Source: Bryobacterales bacterium
GTDB lineage: Bacteria > Acidobacteriota > Terriglobia > Bryobacterales > Bryobacteraceae
Assembly: GCA_016789785.1 (NCBI GenBank)
Contig: JAEUQE010000230.1
Span: forward strand, 1 to 14,514
DNA length: 14,514 bases
Direction of reading: 5' to 3'
The translations under genes were made by a program, and so were the position numbers. The notes under the pieces are model-generated. The model was not told the origin of the DNA. It ran no database searches and worked only from the letters and a program-made list of their open reading frames with translations. Below, piece by piece: positions 6,171 through 14,514 of the stretch. Each line of letters starts with the position of its first letter. Position 1 is the stretch's first letter.

Positions 6171-7439
6171 CTAATTCCTTTGTGCGCCGAACGGCAACAA
6201 ATTCTCACGGTCAAATGTCACCCCGAGGAAGGCGACGCACATCTCGTCCTCGGTGCCTTCGCCCCACCGGACGTTCTTCACTGGATTCGACGGGTTCCTC
6301 GGGTTGTTCGCCGAATTGTCGAATATACAGCTCAGGCGGATGTCCGTAAAGGCCGGAATCGCCACAGGTTCCTTGTAGTTATAGAATCCCTGCCAGTTGA
6401 AGTCCCAATTGTCGATGAAGATCCCTGGCCTCGAGTTCCGCCGCGCATCCACGTACTCCAGCTTGATCTGCTTGCCAAGGAGGTGCATGTGGGGGAACAC
6501 CTGGATCACCTTGGCGTCCAACAGTGGCGGCACCGGGAAGTTCGCCCGGACCTCATAACTCGCATTCCCGGCAGGAATGTCGAAACGGGTATTCACCACA
6601 GGAATGTAGAACAAACGCCGATCCACCGGAGCCTTGGAATAATAGAGTGCGACCTTTGTCTGGTCTTCCGCCGTCCTGCCGGCAGCGTAGTAATGCACCT
6701 GCATCACAAGACGCCCCCCGCGTGGAACCTGAATCGCAATCCCGTCGGGAAGGTGGCGGGGAATCGAACCCGGTGCCCAACCACCCAACATGCTGCTGAA
6801 CGACAGCTCGAATCCTGGACCTCCGAAACAGTTGTACCCTGGACCCTCGTCCTGCTGATCCAACCGTTCCGCCTGACCCTTCTCATCGATGTACATGATG
6901 ACGTGGTGGACGATCTTGCGGTCTCCAGGATGCACATCCACCGCGCTGACGTACATCGTTTGGTCGCTCGGGTTCGACACGATGAAGCACCGGTAAGTAT
7001 CTTTGCCGCGGGGAGGCGTGTACGGTTCCTTCATCTCGACTACTAGATCCGGATTGCCCAACTGCCACTCCCCGCTGGTCACGGTAGGCTCGGGCAGCTC
7101 CGAGGGATCGCCCTCCGGAGCACCAGCGTTGACCCACGAGACAATCGTCTGCCGCTCTTCATCGCTCAACCCGTAGGCGTCGCGAAACTCGCCGTGTCCC
7201 GGCACTGGCTTCCATGGCGGCATCAACCGTTCGGTGACCACCCGCCGAATGTCCTCTGCCCAGGTGGAGGCATCCTGGTAGGTCATCAAAACAAACGGGG
7301 CGATATCGTTTGGGCGATGGCAAAGCTGGCACTTCGCCTGAATGATGCGCGACACCTCCCGCGAATAGGTGGGCTGCGCCTCAAGACTCGAGATCGTACA
7401 GAACAGGCCGGCGATGACAATCAGATGAGAGCGTGACAT
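6171..7439 (-). CDS. Secreted copper type II monooxygenase-like protein with N-terminal haem c motif
   Basis: The 422-residue product starts with a signal peptide (about residues 1-21, ending SSLEA). A cytochrome c motif CQLCH follows at 37-41 in a short haem domain. The rest resembles the two-domain copper type II, ascorbate-dependent monooxygenases (PHM/DBH fold). Likely ligands are all present: His178-His179 in KIVHHVIMY and His249 in MQVHYY for one copper, His317 and His319 in FPHMHLLG plus Met400 in EDEMCVAF for the other. It would act in the periplasm or outside the cell, with the haem possibly supplying electrons; the substrate is unknown. The ATG start has GGGGGGAAG about 11 bases upstream and a likely promoter at 7472-7480. 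It is divergent from the sigma/T2SS operon, and secretion by that system is possible but unproven. Confidence 0.82.
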   Translation of the reverse strand: MSRSHLIVIAGLFCTISSLEAQPTYSREVSRIIQAKCQLCHRPNDIAPFVLMTYQDASTWAEDIRRVVTERLMPPWKPVPGHGEFRDAYGLSDEERQTIVSWVNAGAPEGDPSELPEPTVTSGEWQLGNPDLVVEMKEPYTPPRGKDTYRCFIVSNPSDQTMYVSAVDVHPGDRKIVHHVIMYIDEKGQAERLDQQDEGPGYNCFGGPGFELSFSSMLGGWAPGSIPRHLPDGIAIQVPRGGRLVMQVHYYAAGRTAEDQTKVALYYSKAPVDRRLFYIPVVNTRFDIPAGNASYEVRANFPVPPLLDAKVIQVFPHMHLLGKQIKLEYVDARRNSRPGIFIDNWDFNWQGFYNYKEPVAIPAFTDIRLSCIFDNSANNPRNPSNPVKNVRWGEGTEDEMCVAFLGVTFDRENLLPFGAQRN

Positions 7440-7471
7440 AGATTGAGTAGCTTCCCCCCTCGGATTCCCTC

Positions 7472-7480
7472 ACTATACCA
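7472..7480 (-). promoter_or_regulatory. Probable extended -10 promoter of the copper monooxygenase gene
   Basis: On the minus strand the bases read TGGTATAGT, an extended -10 element differing from TATAAT at one position. A start near 7465 would give a leader of about 26 bases containing the purine-rich ribosome site. No good -35 box is visible, as expected for extended -10 promoters. Confidence 0.5.
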
Positions 7481-7623
7481 TCGACGATTGAAACAGGGGC
7501 TCCGATCCAAAATTGTCGGCCCAGACTGCCAGTTCGTGCTGGGGAGGCGCGTCCGCCGTGAGCGACAATGGGAGCAGCCATCCGGCACATTCGACTTTTT
7601 CGGCAATCCCCGCGTCTATACAC

Positions 7624-7629
7624 AAGGAG
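7624..7629 (+). promoter_or_regulatory. Ribosome binding site fixing the TTG start of the second sigma gene
   Basis: AAGGAG stands 10 bases before TTG at 7640 and is the only strong site nearby. The in-frame ATG at 7568 has no such site and would add 24 residues that do not look like an ECF N-terminus. Confidence 0.6.
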
Positions 7630-7639
7630 CCAGGCGAAT

Positions 7640-8197
7640 TTGATCTTTCGGGAAGTGGAGGATCGAGACCTCATATTGAAGGCGCGGCGCAACGACGTCG
7701 ACGCCTACAACCTCCTTGTCTCCCGTTGGGAAAAGCGTATCTATAACTATCTGTTGCGTTTAGTCACCAACCGGGAGGACGCGATGGATCTCAGCCAGGA
7801 CGTGTTTCTGAAGGCCTACCAAAACCTCAAGAAGCTCGACGACCCGCAACGCTTCGGGCCTTGGCTCTTTCGCATCGCCCACAACGAAGCCTATTCGCTG
7901 TTGAGAAAGCCCCGCTCGAAGGAAGAGCCGCCGCCCGAGACCGCTCCGTCCGCCGGTCTCGGACAACTGCTCCCCATCGAGACGTCGCTCGCCGTGGAGC
8001 GCGCTCTCGGAAAGCTCGCCGCCGACCAGCGCGAAGCGGTGCTGCTCAAGGTGTATCAAGGCTTCAAGTTCGAAGAGATCGCCGAGATCCTGGAGACGCC
8101 AGTGTCGACCATCAAGTCGCGCGTCTACACCGGACTCGAATTGTTGAAGGAGTACCTGGCGCCCGCACAGGTACGAAGAAGTGGAAGTGAAGGATGA
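7640..8197 (+). CDS. ECF-type RNA polymerase sigma factor leading the T2SS operon
   Basis: The 185-residue product is a classical two-domain ECF sigma factor. Region 2 covers about residues 20-90 and keeps the acidic core-binding stretch EDAMDLSQDVFLKAY (46-60) and the -10 recognition part WLFRIAHNEAYSLLRK (75-90). A proline-rich linker follows at about 91-112, and region 4 at 117-172 has the helix-turn-helix FKFEEIAEILETPVSTIKSRVY. The TTG start is chosen for its AAGGAG site. The stop overlaps the next start by 4 bases (ATGA), so translation is coupled to the anti-sigma candidate and through it to the secretion genes. A faint ECF-type promoter (GAC at 7593-7595, CGTC at 7613-7616) might reflect autoregulation, but its predicted start would fall on the ribosome site. 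Confidence 0.93.
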   Translation: MIFREVEDRDLILKARRNDVDAYNLLVSRWEKRIYNYLLRLVTNREDAMDLSQDVFLKAYQNLKKLDDPQRFGPWLFRIAHNEAYSLLRKPRSKEEPPPETAPSAGLGQLLPIETSLAVERALGKLAADQREAVLLKVYQGFKFEEIAEILETPVSTIKSRVYTGLELLKEYLAPAQVRRSGSEG

Positions 8198-8829
8198 CCC
8201 GCTATCCGAATTTGCCGAACGCCGATCTGCACGGCTACGTCCTTGGCGAGCTTTCTGCCACCGAGCGCCTGCAGGTGGAGCAACTCATCGCGTCCGATCC
8301 CGAAGTGGCGCTCGAAGTCGAGCGTCTGCAACTGACTCACACCGTCCTTCGGCGCCTTCCCGAAGAAGAGCCGCCTCGCCGCATCGCCTTTGTCTCGGAC
8401 AAAGTGTTTGAACCGAAGTGGTATCAGATCTGGTGGAACTCCGGCGCGAGGCTCGCCTTTGCGGGCATGACGATGCTGGCCGCCGCCATCGTCACCCACG
8501 CCGTTGCCGTGCGGCCTGTCGTACCGCAGACTTCGTCTCCCGCCCCCGTTGCGTCTGTGCAGTCGAATCTCGATGCCATCGTACAGGCGCGTGTGGAACA
8601 GGAAGTCACCCGCCGCATCGAGCCTGCCATCGCCAAAGCCGTGGCTGACATCGAATCCAGGCAGCAGCACAAGTCCGAGCTCATGGTGGCCGCCGCGTTG
8701 AAGGACGCGGAGAAGAAGTACGCCATGGAGCGCCAGGCATTGCTTGTCTCGGTCGAAGAAAACTTCACGCAGCTTCGCAAGCAGATGAATCGTTTCTACG
8801 TCGCAAGCGCGGAAAGGAGCACGCAATGA
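8194..8829 (+). CDS. Membrane anti-sigma factor candidate, cysteine-free
   Basis: The 211-residue protein starts with a short cytoplasmic helical domain (LHGYVLGELSATERLQVEQ at 12-30, then further helices to about 55), which resembles anti-sigma N-termini. A membrane helix lies at about 85-106 (ARLAFAGMTMLAAAIVTHAVAV). A Pro/Ser-rich hinge follows, then a charged helical segment at about 120-205 with coiled-coil character. There is no cysteine at all, so it cannot be a classical zinc-binding anti-sigma factor. Its role is inferred mainly from the ATGA overlap with the sigma gene before it, plus the topology: the cytoplasmic part would hold the sigma factor and the periplasmic helix would sense or bind a partner. 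It also overlaps the next gene by ATGA. No protease site is recognised. Confidence 0.75.
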   Translation: MTRYPNLPNADLHGYVLGELSATERLQVEQLIASDPEVALEVERLQLTHTVLRRLPEEEPPRRIAFVSDKVFEPKWYQIWWNSGARLAFAGMTMLAAAIVTHAVAVRPVVPQTSSPAPVASVQSNLDAIVQARVEQEVTRRIEPAIAKAVADIESRQQHKSELMVAAALKDAEKKYAMERQALLVSVEENFTQLRKQMNRFYVASAERSTQ

Positions 8830-9362
8830 GAATCCTGGCTTTCCTTCTTGCCGCAAGCTTGCTGATGGGCGCCGCCCCCAAGCTCAACCTCACCGCCGTG
8901 ATGGCGATGGAGAAGAGCTTCAACCGGCGGCTGGAGCGCGAAGTGCTCGATGGCGATCCGTTCCTGCTGCTCGGTCTCACTCGCGGTATCTACGTGGAAG
9001 GCTTCGGCATCGTCTATTCCGCGGAAGTGAACCTCGCGCAAGGTCCTGGCATCAGCCCGTTCCATCCGGAGGTGACCAAGGAAGATGTGGCGCGCCTCAA
9101 GCAGAAGAAGGTGGCTCGCCTTCCGCTCCTCAAGAAAGCGATGAAGCAGCAGTTGCTCGATGCCGCCGGTTCGCTCGATGGGCTTCCCGCCGAAGAGCAA
9201 CTGGTGCTGGGCGTTACATTGTTCCGCCACTCCTGGGAGGACACCAGTGGTTTGCCCCATCAGATCGTGATGCAGGCGCAGAAGCGCGTGCTCGTCGACA
9301 TTCAGACGGGCCGCCGTGACCGCGCCCAGCTCGATACCGTGGTTCGTGTGCAGGAATTCTAG
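8826..9362 (+). CDS. Exported protein of unknown function in the sigma/T2SS operon
   Basis: I do not recognise the family. The 178-residue product has a signal peptide (MRILAFLLAASLLMGAA, likely cut near residue 17) and no cysteine, so it is not a lipoprotein. The mature part is soluble and mixed helix/strand, with hydrophobic patches (FLLLGLTRGIYVEGFGIVYSAE at 47-68) and a Lys-rich helix (LKQKKVARLPLLKKAMKQQ at 91-109). AGGAG at 8815-8819 precedes the ATG by 6 bases. It overlaps the anti-sigma gene by ATGA and its stop directly abuts the gspE ATG. Position suggests a periplasmic partner of the anti-sigma factor or an accessory of the secretion system; both are inference. Confidence 0.85.
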   Translation: MRILAFLLAASLLMGAAPKLNLTAVMAMEKSFNRRLEREVLDGDPFLLLGLTRGIYVEGFGIVYSAEVNLAQGPGISPFHPEVTKEDVARLKQKKVARLPLLKKAMKQQLLDAAGSLDGLPAEEQLVLGVTLFRHSWEDTSGLPHQIVMQAQKRVLVDIQTGRRDRAQLDTVVRVQEF

Positions 9363-10994
<1,632 letters not shown>

Positions 10995-10996
10995 AG

Positions 10997-12205
10997 ATGA
11001 CCACTTACTTCTACAAGGCGGTGGCGGCGGACGGCAAGCCTCGCGCGGGCACACTCACGGCGGGCAGCGAGAAGCTCGTTGTGATGGAGTTGCGGCGGCA
11101 GGGGCTCACGCCTGTCTACGTCGGCTTGCAGAAGGCATCGAAGGGCTTCGAACTGAAACTGCCCGGGGGCGGTGGACGGCGGCGCGACATTCTGTTTTTC
11201 ACTCAGGAGATGGCGACACTGCTGAACTCGGGTGTGCCGCTGGATCGCGCTCTCTCGATTGCAACGGAGCTCACCGAGCGCCCGCAGTTTCGCGCCATCA
11301 TCTCCGATATCCTCCGTCTGATCAAAGGTGGCAAGTCGTTCGGCGACGCGCTGGCAACGTATCCGGAACATTTCTCCGAACTCTACGTCAACATGGTGCG
11401 CGCCGGTGAAGCCAGCGGCAGCATGGGTGTGATCTTCGTCCGGCTCACAGAGTTTGAGCGTACACGCGACGATCTGCGGGGCTACATCATCTCCTCGCTG
11501 ATCTATCCAGCGTTGCTCGCACTCGTGGGTCTTGGCTCGATTCTTGTGCTGTTGAATTTCGTGGTGCCGCGGTTTGCGTCCGTGTTCGAAGAATCGCGCA
11601 TGCGGATGCCGCTCCCCACGAAGATCATGTTGGAAGCAAGCCGCTATGTGCAGACGTACGGATGGATAGTGGCGCTTGGTCTTGTGGCTGGCGGCGTTCT
11701 GCTCTACAGTTACACCCGCACCAAGGCGGGCCGTCTGTGGTGGGACAATTTCCGCTTGAAGGTGCCGTTGCTCGGCGACGCGTTGCGCAAGGCCGAAACC
11801 GCCCGTTTCGCTCGCGCCATGGGTACGCTGGTGGCGAACAGTGTGCCGCTGGTCCAGAGCCTCGGCATCGCAGGTGCGACCTTGAACAACACCAGGATCG
11901 CAGGTTCGCTCGAATCGGTGGCACAGGGCGTGAAGCGCGGTGAAGGCATCGCGGCGCCGCTGCGCAAGACGGGAGAGTTTCCGCCACTCGCGGGCCATCT
12001 GCTCAGCGTCGGCGAGGAGACCGGTAAGCTCGACGACATGTTTCATCGCATGGCGGATGTCTATGAGAACGACACGCGGGTCGCCATCCGCAGATTCACC
12101 TCGCTGTTTGAACCGCTGGTAATTCTCGTGATGGGGTTGATGGTCGGCGCGATGATTCTCAGCATGCTGCTGGCGATCACCAGCATTAACGAAGTGGCAG
12201 TGTAA
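10997..12205 (+). CDS. gspF: Type II secretion inner membrane platform protein GspF
   Basis: GspF is the inner membrane platform that couples the GspE motor to pseudopilus growth. The 402-residue length is standard. After an N-terminal segment starting TTYFYKAVAADGKPRAG, two T2SSF domains are seen: one at about 65-190 (FFTQEMATLLNSGVPLDRAL, EASGSMG, then a membrane helix near 165-190) and one at about 270-395 (ARFARAMGTLVANSVPLVQSL, VGEETGKLDDM, then the last helix near 373-396). A further helix lies near 222-240. The ATG is 2 bases after the gspE stop, with AGGA at 10985-10988 serving as ribosome site inside the gspE 3' end. Longer in-frame starts within gspE are rejected because the family N-terminus begins here. 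Confidence 0.95.
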   Translation: MTTYFYKAVAADGKPRAGTLTAGSEKLVVMELRRQGLTPVYVGLQKASKGFELKLPGGGGRRRDILFFTQEMATLLNSGVPLDRALSIATELTERPQFRAIISDILRLIKGGKSFGDALATYPEHFSELYVNMVRAGEASGSMGVIFVRLTEFERTRDDLRGYIISSLIYPALLALVGLGSILVLLNFVVPRFASVFEESRMRMPLPTKIMLEASRYVQTYGWIVALGLVAGGVLLYSYTRTKAGRLWWDNFRLKVPLLGDALRKAETARFARAMGTLVANSVPLVQSLGIAGATLNNTRIAGSLESVAQGVKRGEGIAAPLRKTGEFPPLAGHLLSVGEETGKLDDMFHRMADVYENDTRVAIRRFTSLFEPLVILVMGLMVGAMILSMLLAITSINEVAV

Positions 12206-12223
12206 AAGATGAGGCCTTGAACA

Positions 12224-12658
12224 ATGAAACGCAATCGACGTTCGAATCAGGCAGGTGTGACGCTGATCGAGATGCTTGTGGTGGTGACGATCATCGCGCT
12301 CTTCGCAGCCGTGGTCGCGCCTCGCATGCTGCGCAAGAGCGACACCGCGCGTGCCACCGCGGCCCGCGCGCAGATCAACGGATTCATGACGGCTCTCGGC
12401 ACCTACAAGCTCGACACCGGACTGTTCCCCACCAATGAACAAGGTCTGCAGGCGTTGCGCACCAAGCCACAAGGCTTGAATCAATGGCAAGGGCCCTATC
12501 TGCCGCAGGACATCCCCGTGGATCCGTGGGGCCGCGCTTATCTCTACAAGTTTCCCGGCGAGCACGGCGACGAGCCCGATGTAATCAGCTACGGCGCCGA
12601 CGGCACGGCGGGCGGTGAAGGGATCAACGCGGACATTGTGAGTTGGAAGAGCCAGTAG
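12224..12658 (+). CDS. gspG: Major pseudopilin GspG
   Basis: GspG is the main subunit of the periplasmic pseudopilus. The 144-residue precursor has a short basic leader and the prepilin peptidase site after Gly11 (NQAG then VTLIEMLVVV), with Glu16 at mature position 5 and a hydrophobic helix to about 33. Residue +1 is Val rather than the usual Phe. The C-terminal part matches GspG: FPTNEQGLQAL, then PVDPWGRAYLY, then the calcium-loop region YGADGTAGGEGINADI. TGAGG precedes the ATG by 9 bases, and 18 bases separate it from gspF. The leader would be cut by a prepilin peptidase (GspO/PilD) that is not in this window. Confidence 0.95.
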   Translation: MKRNRRSNQAGVTLIEMLVVVTIIALFAAVVAPRMLRKSDTARATAARAQINGFMTALGTYKLDTGLFPTNEQGLQALRTKPQGLNQWQGPYLPQDIPVDPWGRAYLYKFPGEHGDEPDVISYGADGTAGGEGINADIVSWKSQ

Positions 12659-12689
12659 CCTGGTGAACTGCCATCGCTGGAAGTGCGTC

Positions 12690-13172
12690 ATGACACGGCC
12701 ATTGCGCGAGCGCGGCGTTACGATCCTCGAGATGCTGGTCGTCGTCACGCTGGTCGGCGTGATGGTGGGCATCAGTTTCCCCGCGGTCACGTCGGGCGTG
12801 GATTCCTTGCGGCTGATCTCCGCGGCGGACTCCGTCGCAAGCTTCCTCAACGGTGCACTGAATCGCGCGGAGCGCCGTCAGGAAGTGATGGAGGTCACGA
12901 TTTCCAAGGCCGAGAACAAGCTCGTGCTGCGGTCTTCGGAGCCGAACTTCGTGCGCGAGTTGCCGATGCCCTCGGGCGTTACGATCACCGCCGTGTTGCC
13001 TGAGACCGTTCAGACGGACGACTCGCCACGGCGCATCTTTCTCTATCCGGGCGGCACCGTGCCGCGCATCGGCGTCGAGTTGATGAATCGCCGTAACGCG
13101 AAGAAGATTGTGCGTGTGGACCCGATGACGGGCGCACCGCAAATCGAGAACGTGATGGACGAATCCAGATGA
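12690..13172 (+). CDS. gspH: Minor pseudopilin GspH
   Basis: The 160-residue precursor has the prepilin site after Gly9 (RERG then VTILEMLVVV), with Glu14 at mature +5, a membrane helix to about 32 and a beta-rich C-terminal domain. This matches GspH-type minor pseudopilins, which sit near the pseudopilus tip. Its order after gspG and before gspI supports the name more than its sequence does. The ATG at 12690 has GGAAG upstream; a GTG at 12663 would add nine residues (including two Cys) and lacks a good site. Val is again at +1. The stop overlaps the gspI start by ATGA. Confidence 0.87.
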   Translation: MTRPLRERGVTILEMLVVVTLVGVMVGISFPAVTSGVDSLRLISAADSVASFLNGALNRAERRQEVMEVTISKAENKLVLRSSEPNFVRELPMPSGVTITAVLPETVQTDDSPRRIFLYPGGTVPRIGVELMNRRNAKKIVRVDPMTGAPQIENVMDESR

Positions 13173-13636
13173 AGCGCATCCCACGGCACTCCATCGCGCG
13201 GATACACGAAGCCGGATTCACGCTACTCGAAATGCTGGTGGCGACCACCATCATGGCCGTCGCCGTGGTGGGTCTGCTGTCGGCGCTCTCCGGATCGTTG
13301 CGCAATGCATCGCGGCTGACCAATCAGGATCGCGCGGCTCTGGTCGCTCGCCGCAAGATGGAAGACCTTTTGGTGCAGGCGCGTCTGCCTCGTTATCAAT
13401 TCCTGGAAGGAAGGCTTACGCCGATCACCGATGCTGGCTTGGAAGGCGGATGGCGTGCGCGCATGACTCCTTTCGAAGTGCCCCCGAACGTGCAACCGGG
13501 CAACGCAATTCTCGAACGCGTGGAATGCGAGATCTGGTGGATGGAAGGCGACCGCCGCCGCAACTTTCAGGTGGAAGCGTATCGCACCACGGTACTGACG
13601 CCGCAGGATATTCTCGGCGGTCTGGTGCAACAATGA
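13169..13636 (+). CDS. gspI: Minor pseudopilin GspI
   Basis: The 155-residue precursor has a 16-residue basic leader, the prepilin site HEAG then FTLLEMLVATTIMAVAVVG (Phe17 at +1, Glu21 at +5), and a short beta-rich domain with two Trp in EIWWMEGDRR. GspI starts assembly of the tip complex with GspJ and GspK. It is the only pseudopilin here with Phe at +1. It overlaps gspH and gspJ by ATGA at both ends, so these three should be made at matched levels. Size and gene order fit GspI (gspG-H-I-J). Confidence 0.9.
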   Translation: MKRIPRHSIARIHEAGFTLLEMLVATTIMAVAVVGLLSALSGSLRNASRLTNQDRAALVARRKMEDLLVQARLPRYQFLEGRLTPITDAGLEGGWRARMTPFEVPPNVQPGNAILERVECEIWWMEGDRRRNFQVEAYRTTVLTPQDILGGLVQQ

Positions 13637-14403
13637 AGCGCCCCGCGGCCACGAAACAGCGCGGCATCAAACGCGGCCTGCGAGGCGTGATGCTGATGGA
13701 GTTGCTCATCGCGGTGACTCTGCTCTCCCTGCTGGTTGCCGGTGTGCTGATGGCGATGCGCGTTGGTGTGGACGCACTCCAGAAAACGAATTCCCGGTTT
13801 CTTGCGAACCGCCGCGCCATGGGTGCGCAGCGCATCCTCGAACAGCAACTGGCCGGCATGATGGTGACGCAGGCCGATTGCATCGCATCCGGCGGCCCCG
13901 CGCCCACCGCGAAAATCAACTTCTTTCAGGGCGAAGTACAGACCATGCGATTCGTCTCGCAGTTCTCGCTGGCGGATGCTTCGCGCGGCATGCCGCAGAT
14001 CCTCGAGTTTCAAGTGATTCCCGGCGAAGAGGGACGTGGCGTGCGGCTGATTGTGAATGAGCATCCTTACACGGGGCCGCTCGGCACCGGCCGCTTCTGT
14101 CTGGGTCTTGCTCCCGATCCAGTGGCCGGCATTGCGATTCCGCGCTTCGTTCCGGTCACAACAGGACCGGGCTCTTTTGTTTTGGCCGACAAGCTGGCGT
14201 CGTGCCGTTTCATCTACAAGGAGACGCTTCCGGACCCGCCTTTCGAGCGTTGGGTGCCGCGCTGGGTGGCGGCCTACATGCCGGCGGCAATACGTGTGGA
14301 GATGGAACCGCTTGAGCCGGATCCATCGAAGATCGGGCTGACGAGTTTCACTTCGCCGGTATTTGTGCGCACGCGCGTTCCGATGGGAGCCTACAGTGAC
14401 TAG
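13633..14403 (+). CDS. gspJ: Minor pseudopilin GspJ
   Basis: The 256-residue precursor has an 18-residue basic leader and a prepilin site at RGLRG then VMLMELLIAVTLLSLLV (Val19 at +1, Glu23 at +5). A larger beta-rich domain with three Cys follows, as expected for GspJ, the biggest of the H-I-J set. The ATG overlaps the gspI stop (ATGA). Longer in-frame starts inside gspI are rejected because the leader begins here. The usual next gene, gspK, does not start within the remaining 111 bases; instead the hairpin repeat at 14452-14508 follows 48 bases after the stop. Confidence 0.9.
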   Translation: MKRPAATKQRGIKRGLRGVMLMELLIAVTLLSLLVAGVLMAMRVGVDALQKTNSRFLANRRAMGAQRILEQQLAGMMVTQADCIASGGPAPTAKINFFQGEVQTMRFVSQFSLADASRGMPQILEFQVIPGEEGRGVRLIVNEHPYTGPLGTGRFCLGLAPDPVAGIAIPRFVPVTTGPGSFVLADKLASCRFIYKETLPDPPFERWVPRWVAAYMPAAIRVEMEPLEPDPSKIGLTSFTSPVFVRTRVPMGAYSD

Positions 14404-14451
14404 TCCACGGTTCCAATGGGGTGTTCCGCGTGCCCGATCTCACAGTAACTC

Positions 14452-14508
14452 GGCGCCGGCTACGGTAACGCAGACTTCAGTCTGCCGCCTCGACACTCAT
14501 GTCGAGGC
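14452..14508 (+). repeat. Two-hairpin intergenic repeat, copy B
   Basis: The unit reads GGCGCCG (14452-14458), TACGGTAACG (14461-14470), hairpin 1 GCAGAC-TTCA-GTCTGC (14470-14485), and hairpin 2 with a perfect 9-base-pair stem (14487-14495 with 14500-14508) around CTCA. Copy A at 6000-6063 has the same order. It lies just after gspJ and may act as a transcript end or stabiliser, but no T tract follows. It may continue beyond the window. Confidence 0.7.
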
Positions 14509-14514
14509 CCGTGC

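Overview
The window is about 60% GC, gene-dense and bacterial. Several traits point to the Acidobacteriota, most likely a Solibacter/Bryobacter-type genome: an ECF sigma factor next to a receptor-like Ser/Thr kinase with a long C-terminal repeat domain, a secreted copper monooxygenase carrying a haem c motif, and paired-hairpin intergenic repeats. This placement is inferred from gene style; no marker gene was compared.

Layout. 1-1803 is housekeeping: the N-terminal part of mnmG (tRNA wobble-uridine modification, minus strand, running off the left edge), divergent purD (purine synthesis), and tRNA-Arg(CCT), whose likely extended -10 box contains the purD stop codon. 1835-5700 is a signalling pair: an ECF sigma factor without the usual acidic region 2.2 motif and without an anti-sigma gene, a strong intrinsic terminator, then a membrane Ser/Thr kinase with roughly nine repeats of about 48 residues. 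5715-7439 is on the minus strand: a small unknown protein, a hairpin repeat, and a secreted copper type II monooxygenase-like protein with an N-terminal CxxCH motif.

7640-14403 is one tight plus-strand operon: ECF sigma, a cysteine-free membrane anti-sigma candidate, an exported protein of unknown function, then gspE, gspF, gspG, gspH, gspI and gspJ of a type II secretion system. Five of the eight junctions overlap or abut directly (four ATGA overlaps and one stop-ATG abutment). The sigma/anti-sigma pair is therefore probably co-transcribed with the secretion machinery. gspK, gspC, gspD, gspL and gspM are not in the window, and a hairpin repeat follows gspJ directly.

The most notable points are the sigma-led secretion operon, the likely kinase-controlled sigma factor, the 48-residue periodicity in the kinase sensor region, and a two-hairpin repeat present at both 6000-6063 and 14452-14508. 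No CRISPR array, transposase, phage gene or defence system is visible.
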